NCBI RefSeq assembly: GCF_000332175.1
Contig: NZ_KB235914.1
Span: forward strand, 627,966 to 691,965
Reading direction: 5' to 3'
Length of the DNA stretch: 64,000 bases
Source of the DNA: Pseudanabaena sp. PCC 6802
GTDB lineage: Bacteria; Cyanobacteriota; Cyanobacteriia; Pseudanabaenales; Pseudanabaenaceae
Shown here one piece after another: positions 1 through 7,682 of the stretch; position 1 is the first letter of the stretch, and each line of letters begins with the position of its first letter. Both the position numbers and the translations under genes were made by a program. The notes beneath the pieces are model-generated. The model searched no databases. It had not been told where the DNA came from and worked only from the letters and a program-made list of their open reading frames with translations.

Positions 1-1
1 T

Positions 2-181
2 CATGCGATAGAAGATGCTCTGCGCGATCGCGGCTTGCTAGGCAAGGTAGCAATCGAAACTACAGGCTGTCTTAAGCGCTGTTCGTCTGGCAGTCCTAAT
101 CTCATGTTTATGCCTGGGAAAAAGCATTGTAGTGGAGTCAAATTCGGAGATATCCCAACTCTTTTAGAGAAACACCTTTAG
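2..181 (+). CDS. Thioredoxin-like [2Fe-2S] ferredoxin, C-terminal part
   Basis: Only the last 59 codons lie in the window; the 5' end is off the left edge. The visible part has a C-x3-C pair (TGCLKRC) followed by a second Cys further on, a Pro/Gly-rich strand, and a final helix (IPTLLEKHL). This is the layout of the second half of thioredoxin-fold [2Fe-2S] ferredoxins, which carry electrons. The next gene starts 45 bases downstream on the same strand and belongs to a nitrogenase-associated family, so this is probably the tail of a nif operon. That it feeds electrons to nitrogenase or its assembly is inference; the first cluster cysteines cannot be seen. Confidence 0.7.
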   Translation, partial: HAIEDALRDRGLLGKVAIETTGCLKRCSSGSPNLMFMPGKKHCSGVKFGDIPTLLEKHL

Positions 182-226
182 GTTGCGTTTGGAATATTGA
201 AGTATTGAAATATTGAAATACTAGAG

Positions 227-655
227 ATGGCAACTGTAATTTTCTACGAAAAACCTGGCTGCATCAATAATACCAAACAGAAAGCTCTACTCAAGGCGGC
301 AGGGCACGATCTGGAGGTTCGCAACTTACTCGCTGAGACCTGGACTGCCGAGAGCCTGCGATCGTTCTTCGGTCAGTTACCCGTCGCCGATTGGTTCAAT
401 CGCTCAGCTCCTAAGATAAAGTCTCAAGAAGTAATTCCCGAACAGATCGATACTGAAACTGCGCTATCATTGATGCTGCAAGATCGGTTGCTAATTCGTC
501 GACCTTTAATGCAAGTAGGCGATCGGCGCGAGGTGGGTTTTGATGTCGATCGAATAGACAAATGGATCGGTTTGCAACCTATCGATGCCTCTCAAAGATC
601 TAAAGTTGAAGATTTAACCCATCAAGACTTACAGACCTGTCCTAACAGTCATTAG
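227..655 (+). CDS. Nitrogenase-associated ArsC/Spx-like protein
   Basis: This 142-residue protein starts like an ArsC/Spx thioredoxin fold (VIFYEKPGCINNTKQKALL), with one Cys at the position of the ArsC active site. It continues with the usual SFFGQLPVADWFNRSAPKIK segment and a RLLIRRPLMQVGDRREVGF strand. This pattern is the nitrogenase-associated branch of the ArsC family, found in nif clusters of cyanobacteria and proteobacteria. Its biochemical role is not established, and arsenate reduction is unlikely. It follows the ferredoxin gene by 45 bases, probably in one transcript. The last 25 or so residues (after IGLQPI) look like a variable tail. The family call is firm, the function open. Confidence 0.85.
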   Translation: MATVIFYEKPGCINNTKQKALLKAAGHDLEVRNLLAETWTAESLRSFFGQLPVADWFNRSAPKIKSQEVIPEQIDTETALSLMLQDRLLIRRPLMQVGDRREVGFDVDRIDKWIGLQPIDASQRSKVEDLTHQDLQTCPNSH

Positions 656-694
656 ATAAGTTATTTGTGAAATCTTAGAGTTATCTGCCATCTC

Positions 695-940
695 ATACCA
701 AATCCTGGGTTGCCAACCCCCTTTTAGGAGATTTCTAGCAAATAAAATCCACTTAGGGGCAGGTTTTGCAGTTTATCTTCGGTTAAAACCATCAGGATTG
801 GGCAAAACCTGCCCCTACACCTAGGTATATTGTTTCGTAGCAATCTCCTTACTTGAAGTCCGCGCAGGCGAACTTTGTTTGTGTAGCTGCGACTTCCAGT
901 CGTCAGGCAATATTAAGGGTAATTAATGCGGATTTGGTAT
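695..940. repeat. Intergenic repeat family C, copy 1
   Basis: This 246-bp element has perfect 11-bp terminal inverted repeats (ATACCAAATCC at 695-705, GGATTTGGTAT at 930-940) and fills the gap between convergent genes. Inside are a GGGCAGGTTTTG / CAAAACCTGCCC dyad and a CTTGAAGTCCGCGCAGGC...GACTTCCAGTCG core. The left end and core recur at 10175-10270. No reading frame is evident; it resembles a MITE-like non-autonomous element. Confidence 0.65.
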
Positions 941-946
941 CGCTCT

Positions 947-1285
947 CTAATTTCGCAGTAAAAGATGCAGCTCCAACCAGAAGCGCGGGTCGGTGTACTT
1001 GAGATTAGACATTGGATCGCGTAACAGTCGCGTGGCGTTGATACAAACCACTTCGACTAATCCCATATTCTCTGCTATTTCCCTAAGGGGATACTTATGC
1101 AACTGCACGGCAGCCATCAGATCTTCGGGACAGTAAATCCCAATATATCGGAAATGTTTGCGACTAGTCTTAGAGTAGGCGTTAATCGCTCTGACGCAAC
1201 ATCTTTGTAGCAATACACCTATTTGCGGATAGAAATCCTCCACAACGGCAATGAATTCACGTGCTAGCTGTTCTGAAGTAAACAT
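947..1285 (-). CDS. Small protein of unknown function at nif margin
   Basis: I do not recognise this 112-residue protein. It appears mostly helical, with a hydrophobic aromatic C-terminus (DPRFWLELHLLLRN) and three scattered Cys, two of them adjacent (QRCCVRA). No signal peptide or membrane segment is visible. It lies 28 bases downstream of the cupin gene on the same strand, so the two probably share a transcript with the gene at 1953-2453. The trio is convergent to the nif-type genes and divergent from cnfR. A nitrogen-fixation link is inferred from position only. No clear Shine-Dalgarno sequence precedes the ATG. Confidence 0.5.
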   Translation of the reverse strand: MFTSEQLAREFIAVVEDFYPQIGVLLQRCCVRAINAYSKTSRKHFRYIGIYCPEDLMAAVQLHKYPLREIAENMGLVEVVCINATRLLRDPMSNLKYTDPRFWLELHLLLRN

Positions 1286-1313
1286 AATGAAGCGATCGCT
1301 CGACGGAGATCGA

Positions 1314-1925
1314 CTAGAAATTTCTCGCTGTATGATTCACAGGATCGAACTCAAAGCGCTGTGAGTGAGTGGTTTCACCGTAAATATTAAAGGCGATCGT
1401 AGGCTCCACAGATACTGCTTCTACACTGTGAATAGCATCAGGCGTAAAACTTATTATATCACCAGGATGCAGAATTTTCTCTTCTACAAGTTCAATTTTA
1501 CAATCGAATTCTGAGTTTGGAGTTCTGTGCCAAAATGAATTTTTCTCTTGACCTTTTAATATGGCAATTACCCCCCAGGTACCGTGATTGTGAATTGACG
1601 ATTTTTGCCCCTGCATCAATGTTTCGGTCTGTACGGTGAGGGGAAAACCTATTTCGTCATAGAGCAGCAAAATGGCATCTCCCTTTTTAGGCGAAGGTTC
1701 TAAGTATTGAGTTTGCAGCCAGTAGGAATTAATTGTCAACTTCCGCACCAGTTTGCGGATAGTGGGCAGGCAATCCACTTCGCGATCGGCAAGTTCTAGC
1801 GCATCCTCTACCTCCGTAAGGAACCTGTAGAATCGATAGTTCTCTTTGAGCAAATCCCACGATCTAGGCGATTTGCAGGCTCGACAGCAGCCATCTGCAT
1901 CTACGTGCCAGTCGCGATTTTGCAT
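1314..1925 (-). CDS. Cupin-fold metal-binding protein
   Basis: This 203-residue protein has a cupin core: the first motif is IHNHGTWGVIAILKG (His112, His114) and the second is LHPGDIISFTPDAIHSV (His166). Spacing and surrounding sequence resemble the cysteine-dioxygenase-like branch of cupins, which bind one iron through three His. The N-terminus carries four Cys in a short stretch (residues 13-52: CC, C, C), which could bind an extra metal or be redox-active. It is 27 bases downstream of the next minus-strand gene, apparently in the same operon and close to cnfR. Substrate is unknown. A role in sulfur or oxygen handling during nitrogen fixation is speculation. Confidence 0.7.
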   Translation of the reverse strand: MQNRDWHVDADGCCRACKSPRSWDLLKENYRFYRFLTEVEDALELADREVDCLPTIRKLVRKLTINSYWLQTQYLEPSPKKGDAILLLYDEIGFPLTVQTETLMQGQKSSIHNHGTWGVIAILKGQEKNSFWHRTPNSEFDCKIELVEEKILHPGDIISFTPDAIHSVEAVSVEPTIAFNIYGETTHSQRFEFDPVNHTARNF

Positions 1926-1952
1926 AGGTTCTAAAGATTTATATTTGCGTGA

Positions 1953-2453
1953 TTATTCATCTTCTTCCTCGGGCGGACGGGTCAGAATATCCAGTACGAG
2001 GGAAGCTCCAAATTCATTGCGATTGTCAACCTCTTTAACTTTATTGGCAATCTCCTTAGCTAGTTCGGGTTCCCCCAGTCTTGCCAACATAAAACCAGAG
2101 GCCGTATAGGCATTCAGGTACAGGCGGATCGCAGGATCTTCTTTGCGATCGAGCAAAATGGGTTTAAGTTCTTCCCAGCGATCGGGTAAATGCTCTGAAT
2201 TTATCACCTTGTTGATGACTCTACGAGCCATTTTAAGCGCCAGATCGTTGCTATTCTTGTAAAAAAAATAGCGATAGGCAGTTACTAAAACATCTACACT
2301 ATCGTTATTGGTAGCATTGTCGATCTCCAATGCTTGGTTAATATACTGTTCGGACAGAGTCCGATCTTCCCAAGATTCTGCTGCCAGTACCAGCAAGCGT
2401 TTGATATCTTCAGGGACTGCGTACCAGGAAAATTTTTGTTCGAGAACTTGCAT
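1953..2453 (-). CDS. Alpha-helical TPR-like protein near cnfR
   Basis: This 166-residue protein is predicted all-helical and TPR-like in rhythm (SEQYINQALEID, DLALKMARRVIN, SGFMLARLGEPELAKEIANKV). It has an acidic tail (EEEDE) and no signal peptide or membrane segment. It is the first gene of a minus-strand trio and is divergent from cnfR across 533 bases, so its promoter probably lies in that AT-rich region. Such helical-repeat proteins usually mediate protein contacts; the partner is unknown. The link to nitrogen fixation is inferred from neighbours. Confidence 0.6.
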   Translation of the reverse strand: MQVLEQKFSWYAVPEDIKRLLVLAAESWEDRTLSEQYINQALEIDNATNNDSVDVLVTAYRYFFYKNSNDLALKMARRVINKVINSEHLPDRWEELKPILLDRKEDPAIRLYLNAYTASGFMLARLGEPELAKEIANKVKEVDNRNEFGASLVLDILTRPPEEEDE

Positions 2454-2797
2454 ACCAATAAAGCATTCTATCTCTATTGTTTAATTGTAATCTAATTCTT
2501 AGCTTATAGACATTAAAAAATCCCAGATTGGCGATCGCAAAATGAGAAGAGCAATAAAATCTCTTTACTTCACAATCAAGTAATTCCGCCAGCGAATTTA
2601 AGAGCTGAAAATGTTTGCCGCAAACAAATCAATCTAAATTTATTTTGCTTTTTAACGCATTATCAAAAATGCAACCATTGTTACCAAATTCGAAGCTGAA
2701 ATGGTTATACCATATGAGTTTTAAAAATTGTTAAAAAATTATTAATTGGCTCATACTGGACAATATTACCTGCATATTTCTATTAAAAGTGTATTGT

Positions 2798-2826
2798 TAG
2801 CGATCTTAACTAAATTAAGATCGTTA
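2798..2826. promoter_or_regulatory. Inverted repeat in cnfR upstream region (distal)
   Basis: A 12-bp inverted repeat with one mismatch (TAGCGATCTTAA ... TTAAGATCGTTA) around a CTAAA spacer. It lies about 160 bases upstream of the cnfR start, in the 533-base divergent region (2454-2986), which has no gene and is AT-rich. It could be an operator or a transcript hairpin. Confidence 0.4.
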
Positions 2827-2863
2827 GCTAATTTAGAATTTTCTAGTTTTAATGTCGTGTAAT

Positions 2864-2885
2864 TATGTTATCAATCGATAACATA
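2864..2885. promoter_or_regulatory. Perfect dyad upstream of cnfR (candidate operator)
   Basis: Perfect 9-bp arms TATGTTATC and GATAACATA flank AATC and end about 100 bases before the cnfR ATG. Size and symmetry suit a site for a dimeric regulator. Which protein binds is unknown; CnfR itself and a nitrogen or redox regulator are candidates. Confidence 0.45.
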
Positions 2886-2986
2886 TAGGCTGATAGCAAA
2901 AACTTTCCAGTGACGCATCCTTCTGAGTTCAGGTTATTTTATCTTTTGTTCCAGCTTAATTCAACCGATCGAAATAGCTTAATGTC

Positions 2987-4567
2987 ATGGCTTATAGTAT
3001 TACAAACCAATGTGTTGGCTGCGATCTTTGCCGCCCGCAATGTCCCACTGGAGCTATTAAAATTGATAATGGTCAATATTGGATCGACTCCACCCTTTGC
3101 AACAACTGTGAAGGTTTTTATCCAGAACCTCAATGCTTGCTGACCTGCGAAAACGATACTCCTGTACCATATCAAGCCAAAAAAGGTAGATATAAAGCTG
3201 ATGTCAGGCCCATAACCAGTCCCGAGATTTTCTCAAATGGTGTTAATAGTCCCTTTGCCTCTGCAATTGCGATCTGGGAACTCTGTAATGTTTTGACTCA
3301 ACGGCGATCGCTGCCCTGGCAACAGGAGACAGATAACAATCTTTATTACAAGCGCTCCGTTAAACAAGGGCGTAACAAAATTGCCTTTCGAGTTACTGAC
3401 GAAGCCAGCCTCAACGCGGAAGCAGTGCTGGACGGACTTGACATCCGCTCGGCTTGCATGCATTTGATTTATGCAGCATATGCTACAAATTTAGAGAAAC
3501 CTTGGGAAGAGGAGATTATTATCAACGATCGTCAGATTGAAGAATATCTGGGATTGGACAAGCGCAAGGACTTGAGCAAAATAGCCAAATTGGCCTTGAT
3601 CAAGGAATTGGCGCAGCAACCATGCCAAATTCAGGTTAGTCTGGAATGGGCTCAACAGGGTAGAGTCCCAGGATTTTCAGTGGAGTGGAGTCATTTATGG
3701 CACATGCAAGAAATCCAGCATCACTTTCAAGAAGACGATATGGGTTGCCGACACCTGGTTGGTTTGACCTTCAGAGTAAAAGCAGGGAAATGGTCGCAAC
3801 ATTTTCTCAATCAGCAGGGGTATAAAGAGGGAAACTCTTTCTACCAGTATGGTAGTTTACCCAAGTCGCTTCTCGCAGCAGTAATGAGACTCTGGCAACA
3901 GCATGAAGGTGCAGTACGCATGATGTTATGGTTGTTGTTCAAAACCAAAATGGGTCTCGAACAGCGCATTACGGTGCCAACTCTAATGCGGGTTGCCTAT
4001 GGAGCAGATAAAATTGCACAGATAAGTGGCGATCGCGAAAGCCGCAAGCGCCTCGTTCGTGCTTTTGAAAACGATTTAGAAGCGCTCAGCCACTACGGAC
4101 TAATCCCAATATTCGATCCACTAACCTATCCAACTGAGATTCAACCACTATGGGCTAGATTGCAAGATATTCCCGACGATGCCGAGTCAGCTCTGGAGTT
4201 CTGGGTTAATGATGGGAGTAAGGATAGAAGGTTAACCGATGCTAGCCCGCGCGGTAAATGGAGTCGGTTAATGAATGCTCGCATTTTATACTTTGAGTTA
4301 CCGGAGGGATGGGAGCATCAAGCAGAGAAAGAGAAGAAGAAGCAACGCAAAGTCAGTAAACCTCACACAGTAACGTCAATAGCCGATCGGATGAGTCTTT
4401 CCAGCGAACAAATTCACATAGCACGCAAAGATTTGGGCTTGAGCCAGAGAAAGCTGGCGGAAATGACGGGTAAAAGCCAAAGTTGGATTCGCGATATTGA
4501 AAGAGGTCGCTTTAAAGTTAAGTCAGAAGATCTGGCTTTATTACAGAGAGCGCTAGGACAAGCATAA
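2987..4567 (+). CDS. cnfR: CnfR (PatB-type) transcriptional activator of nif genes
   Basis: This 526-residue protein starts with a two-cluster ferredoxin domain: Cys9, 12, 15 and 19 form C-x2-C-x2-C-x3-CP, and Cys38, 41, 50 and 54 complete the second cluster. A long central region follows, and an XRE-type helix-turn-helix closes the protein (about 470-522, LSQRKLAEMTGKSQSWIRDIERG). This domain order is that of CnfR/PatB. In Leptolyngbya boryana CnfR activates nif genes under low oxygen, with the oxygen-labile Fe-S clusters as the presumed sensor. The gene stands alone at the nif border with a 533-base upstream region containing two dyads. A palindromic repeat lies just after its stop. Length and motifs agree with the family. 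Confidence 0.93.
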   Translation: MAYSITNQCVGCDLCRPQCPTGAIKIDNGQYWIDSTLCNNCEGFYPEPQCLLTCENDTPVPYQAKKGRYKADVRPITSPEIFSNGVNSPFASAIAIWELCNVLTQRRSLPWQQETDNNLYYKRSVKQGRNKIAFRVTDEASLNAEAVLDGLDIRSACMHLIYAAYATNLEKPWEEEIIINDRQIEEYLGLDKRKDLSKIAKLALIKELAQQPCQIQVSLEWAQQGRVPGFSVEWSHLWHMQEIQHHFQEDDMGCRHLVGLTFRVKAGKWSQHFLNQQGYKEGNSFYQYGSLPKSLLAAVMRLWQQHEGAVRMMLWLLFKTKMGLEQRITVPTLMRVAYGADKIAQISGDRESRKRLVRAFENDLEALSHYGLIPIFDPLTYPTEIQPLWARLQDIPDDAESALEFWVNDGSKDRRLTDASPRGKWSRLMNARILYFELPEGWEHQAEKEKKKQRKVSKPHTVTSIADRMSLSSEQIHIARKDLGLSQRKLAEMTGKSQSWIRDIERGRFKVKSEDLALLQRALGQA

Positions 4568-4590
4568 GGGCACATATACTTCAGCGAAAA

Positions 4591-4670
4591 GTATGGCCAG
4601 GCTGAGGACGGGGTGCAGGGGTTCCACCCCTGCGTGTCGGGTAACAGCCCCCACACCCCCTGTAACCCCA
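4591..4670. repeat. Intergenic repeat family A, copy 1 (short)
   Basis: An 80-bp copy fills the gap between the convergent cnfR and epimerase genes. It contains the family hairpin GCAGGGGT-TCC-ACCCCTGC and the GCCCCCACACCCCCTGT segment, but the outer ends are degenerate. In this position the hairpin could act as a two-way terminator. Confidence 0.6.
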
Positions 4671-4674
4671 TGCT

Positions 4675-5544
4675 TTACCCAAATGTCGCCGCGAGACTAA
4701 AACTTGCATCTAGACTAGCCTGAGGCGCGAGCTGAATTAAGCGATCGCCTGTATTCATCGCATTACGGGCAGCCGTCCACGGTTCCAAGCAGTAATAGTC
4801 CTTGCCCTTGACTGTCCAAAAGACCAGGGTGGTGAAAGATGATGAGTAGTTAAGACTAAGGCTTAAATTTTGGTTGCGATCGCGCACTGTCGTTGATGTG
4901 GAGGGAAAATCGAGAAATGCCACGTCAACCTGGTCTAGATCGTAGTCGAAATAACCTGGATAAGGCTGAGCCGATTGGGTGATATGATCCCACAATTGCG
5001 TGGCGGTTAGATCGAATTGCAATTGCCGCTTATCTGCTACTGCAAAGTAGGGATGAAAACCCGCTGCAAATGGCATTACCGATTGCGAGAGGTTAGTATA
5101 TCGTTGCTGGACGGTCAGACGATTGCCCTGGAGTTGGTAAGTAAAAGCAACTTGAAAATCAAAGGGATAGTTGAGGCGCGTCTGGGCATTACTTTCCAGG
5201 ACGAGCGTCAGACTGGCGCAATCGTCAGTCGATCGCGCTGATACTTGCCAAGCTAGATCGCGAGCAAAGCCATGCTGCTTGAGCTTATATGCCTGACCGT
5301 TATAGATATAGGTATCGTTGGGCAGGTTGCCGCAAATTGGGAAGAGAATGGGGATGCCGCCTCTGATGCTGAGCGATGGGTCGGCAAATCTTTCGGTATC
5401 CATGTATAGAATGGGCTTGCCGCCTACTTGCCAACTGGTAACGATGCCACCCCGCTCTGGAACGACTTCAATGCTTGACTGCGCGCTCGGATCGGTGAGG
5501 ATATAGGTCTCGAATTGTCTTTGCTCGACTGCGATCGCAAACAT
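4675..5544 (-). CDS. Aldose 1-epimerase family protein
   Basis: A 289-residue protein of the galactose-mutarotase fold (COG0676/2017 type). Visible landmarks are VVPERGGIVTSW near the N-terminus, the GGIPILFPICGNLP segment, KQHGFARDLAW, AAGFHPYFAV with the second catalytic-type His, and a C-terminal CLEPWTAARNA, where the Glu is the usual base. Family members interconvert sugar anomers or act on hexose-6-phosphates; the substrate is not decided by sequence. I chose the ATG at 5544 (MFAIAVEQRQFETY) over the one at 5580, because cyanobacterial relatives begin with this segment; neither start has a strong Shine-Dalgarno sequence. It is convergent to cnfR. Confidence 0.85.
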   Translation of the reverse strand: MFAIAVEQRQFETYILTDPSAQSSIEVVPERGGIVTSWQVGGKPILYMDTERFADPSLSIRGGIPILFPICGNLPNDTYIYNGQAYKLKQHGFARDLAWQVSARSTDDCASLTLVLESNAQTRLNYPFDFQVAFTYQLQGNRLTVQQRYTNLSQSVMPFAAGFHPYFAVADKRQLQFDLTATQLWDHITQSAQPYPGYFDYDLDQVDVAFLDFPSTSTTVRDRNQNLSLSLNYSSSFTTLVFWTVKGKDYYCLEPWTAARNAMNTGDRLIQLAPQASLDASFSLAATFG

Positions 5545-5647
5545 AGTGTTTCTGTAATTAAGGGAATCAGGTATACCCAATCTTTAAGATTATCAACAAT
5601 TTGCCAACAAAGACTTCCAGTTGTTATTGACTCAAACAATAATTGAT

Positions 5648-5794
5648 ATGGCCGTAGACAGATCGGTTAGTACAGGGGGTGTGGGGGCTGTTCCCCCACG
5701 CAGGGGAAGCAGGGCGATCTTGGGGGTTCCCCCCTAGAGTCACTGCCGTGTTCCACTCCTGCACCCCGTCCTCAGCCTATTGGCTATAGCTATA
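5648..5794. repeat. Intergenic repeat family A, copy 2 (inverted, long)
   Basis: A 147-bp copy in the opposite orientation lies between divergent genes. Ends are ATGGCCGTAGACAGATC and GGCTATAGCTATA; the inside carries CAGGGGGTGTGGGGGC, an extra GGGGGTTCCCCCC hairpin and GCACCCCGTCCT. It ends 22 bases before the USP start, so it may influence that promoter or leader. Confidence 0.65.
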
Positions 5795-5816
5795 AAAATT
5801 CGCTAGGTGAAGACAA

Positions 5817-6647
5817 ATGTTTGAAAAAATACTATTAGCGGTAGATGGATCGGGGCGATCGCGGGAAATGATGAATATGTTGTTGCAATTACCCAGCATG
5901 CAACAGTCCCAGATCACCGTATTGCACGTCATTCCTATACCTGCTAGCCGAGACGGCTTGACCGAGTATCGTCTGGCGGGCGAGCGGGTTTTGGAAAAAG
6001 AAACCAATAGTCTTAACGTAAGTTCCGGTAACTCCTTTGTATCAGTACTCAAAGAAGGCGACCCCAAGGATGTTGTTTGTAAAGTAGCTGAAGAACTCAG
6101 CCCTAGTTTGCTGGTTATGGGTTCGCGAGGCATGGGACGTTTGCAAGCAATCCTGGCCAATTCCGTCAGCCAGTACGTGTTTCAGCTCTCGTCCACACCT
6201 ATGTTACTGGTTAAGGATGATGTTTATATCAAAAGCATCAGGAATGTAATGGTAGCAGTGGATGGAACGCCGGCTTCCGAGCAATGCCTGGATCTAGCCC
6301 TGAATATGGTTAGCGATCGGGAAGATGTTGAAATTCTCCTGGTGCGCGTCACCAAGTCAACTTCCACCAATGACTCAGATCCGGTGCTGGAGAATGCAGC
6401 GAATAAGGCGAAAAGATATAACGTGCCCTGTCGAACATTCCTGCGTAGTGGCGATCCTGGGCGCGAGATTTGCAATGCTGCTGATGAGAGTGGTGCGAGT
6501 TTGTTGATGCTGGCCTCTCCAGATCGTCGCCCCTCGATCGCCAAGAATTTACCCGATCTCGATCGATTACTCGGTTCTTCCGTATCGGACTACGTGCGCG
6601 TCAAAGCCCCTTGTCCGGTACTGCTAATCAAGCCGACCGCAGATTAG
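5817..6647 (+). CDS. Tandem-domain universal stress protein
   Basis: This 276-residue protein has two USP domains. Domain 1 (about 1-134) begins MFEKILLAVDGSGRSREMM and ends with the nucleotide-loop-like MGSRGMGRLQAILANSVSQYV. Domain 2 (about 139-276) begins IRNVMVAVDGTPASEQC and ends LGSSVSDYVRVKAPCPVLLIK. The first loop nearly fits the ATP-binding G-x2-G-x9-G-S/T pattern but has Asn for the last Gly; the second lacks the early glycines. Nucleotide binding is therefore uncertain. Members are cytoplasmic stress or dormancy proteins with varied roles. It is transcribed alone, directly after a long palindromic repeat. Confidence 0.9.
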   Translation: MFEKILLAVDGSGRSREMMNMLLQLPSMQQSQITVLHVIPIPASRDGLTEYRLAGERVLEKETNSLNVSSGNSFVSVLKEGDPKDVVCKVAEELSPSLLVMGSRGMGRLQAILANSVSQYVFQLSSTPMLLVKDDVYIKSIRNVMVAVDGTPASEQCLDLALNMVSDREDVEILLVRVTKSTSTNDSDPVLENAANKAKRYNVPCRTFLRSGDPGREICNAADESGASLLMLASPDRRPSIAKNLPDLDRLLGSSVSDYVRVKAPCPVLLIKPTAD

Positions 6648-6754
6648 TCGATCTTCGGTTGCCTCGTAAATAAAATATCCGTAGGGACAATCCCCCCGAC
6701 AGCGTTACGTACCCTGCTTACGAAGCGTTTCCGAAGGAAATAAGGAATCGCCCC

Positions 6755-6829
6755 AAGGCAGGCACAGGGGCACAAGGCAGGCACGGGGCACAGGGCAGGC
6801 ACGGGAAGCGCAGGCAGGCACGGGGGCAC
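6755..6829. repeat. Short tandem repeat, 4 units of 18-19 bp
   Basis: Four imperfect copies of an AAGGCAGGCACGGGGCAC-like unit stand in a row in the 219-base gap between the convergent USP and DUF1995 genes. The array is G-rich on this strand. No coding frame is supported. Confidence 0.6.
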
Positions 6830-6866
6830 TGCCCCTACGACGACGATCTTGCAGGAATCGACTGTG

Positions 6867-7556
6867 CTAGCGTCCTAAGGCATTGAATAGTTCCTGCATG
6901 CGATTCATAAAGGACGATCGCTTGCCGGTAGCCTTCATGAAAATGCGATCGAGATCGTCGCTGTTGGGGCGCTGTTCGCTCTCAAATATCATCTTCATTT
7001 CGGTTTCGCCGTGCTGCCACACCTGCCATACTTGAGGATAGCAACGCCATAATGCCCCTTGTTCTAGGGGTAGCACGTAATAGCAAACCTCAAAAGTAGA
7101 TAAAAAGCGATCGCGCATTTTACGCGTCGATAGCCCTAAACCCACTTCGCTATTTTCCAGGCGAGGATTGAGTAAGAGAAAGGGGCGATCGCCAGCTAGT
7201 TGTAGCAACTTCTCAACGCGATCTACTTCGACCGAGGTAGGTGCTACTAGCAAAAATGCTTCGTCCTCATCGCGGATTGCGGCTCTACCTTCATTGACAC
7301 CGCGCATGGAAATATCCATATCTGCCCAATCGCGTTTTGCTAGCGCGGCAGCACCCGCGTCGGAAAATAAGGCTTGCCATGCCTGTCCGTAACGCTCTTG
7401 CCACGCTTGCGCAAAATAGCGAGCGATCGGCATGGGTTTGAGTTCGGGGAAGTGCAGGTCTACCAGGAGGCGACGATGCCCTTCTGCAATGGCGGTAAAT
7501 GTGGCAGCGATCGCCTGTTGTGCGGCTTCTTCAATGGAATCGGGTAAGTGGGTCAT
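6867..7556 (-). CDS. DUF1995 family protein
   Basis: A 229-residue protein with the DUF1995 layout seen in cyanobacteria and plastids: an N-terminal helix with LPDSIEEAAQQAIAATFTAI, the RLLVDLHFPELKPMPIARYFAQ segment, a LVAPTSVEVDRVEKLL strand-helix unit, and FLLLNPRLEN. The C-terminal half has aromatic strands (CYYVLPLEQGALWRCYPQVWQ). Function is unknown; plant relatives sit in plastid protein complexes. No signal peptide or membrane segment is seen. It is convergent with the USP gene, and only about 50 bases separate its start from the terminator of the PhoX-like gene upstream. Confidence 0.8.
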   Translation of the reverse strand: MTHLPDSIEEAAQQAIAATFTAIAEGHRRLLVDLHFPELKPMPIARYFAQAWQERYGQAWQALFSDAGAAALAKRDWADMDISMRGVNEGRAAIRDEDEAFLLVAPTSVEVDRVEKLLQLAGDRPFLLLNPRLENSEVGLGLSTRKMRDRFLSTFEVCYYVLPLEQGALWRCYPQVWQVWQHGETEMKMIFESEQRPNSDDLDRIFMKATGKRSSFMNRMQELFNALGR

Positions 7557-7600
7557 GTTAAATCAAGCGTTAAATATTGCAATTATCGTAGTATCTACAA

Positions 7601-7634
7601 CAAAAATGGTCGAGGATTCAAACCATCCTCGACC
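7601..7634 (-). terminator. Rho-independent terminator of PhoX-like gene
   Basis: Perfect 10-bp arms GGTCGAGGAT / ATCCTCGACC with a 7-base loop (7608-7634), followed on the minus strand by ATTTTTGTTG. It lies 49 bases after the stop of the RTX phosphatase gene, in the right orientation for it. Confidence 0.8.
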
Positions 7635-7682
7635 GCAAATAAGTCTAGCAAAAGCTAGGAATTAATAAGGTGGCAACAGCCG

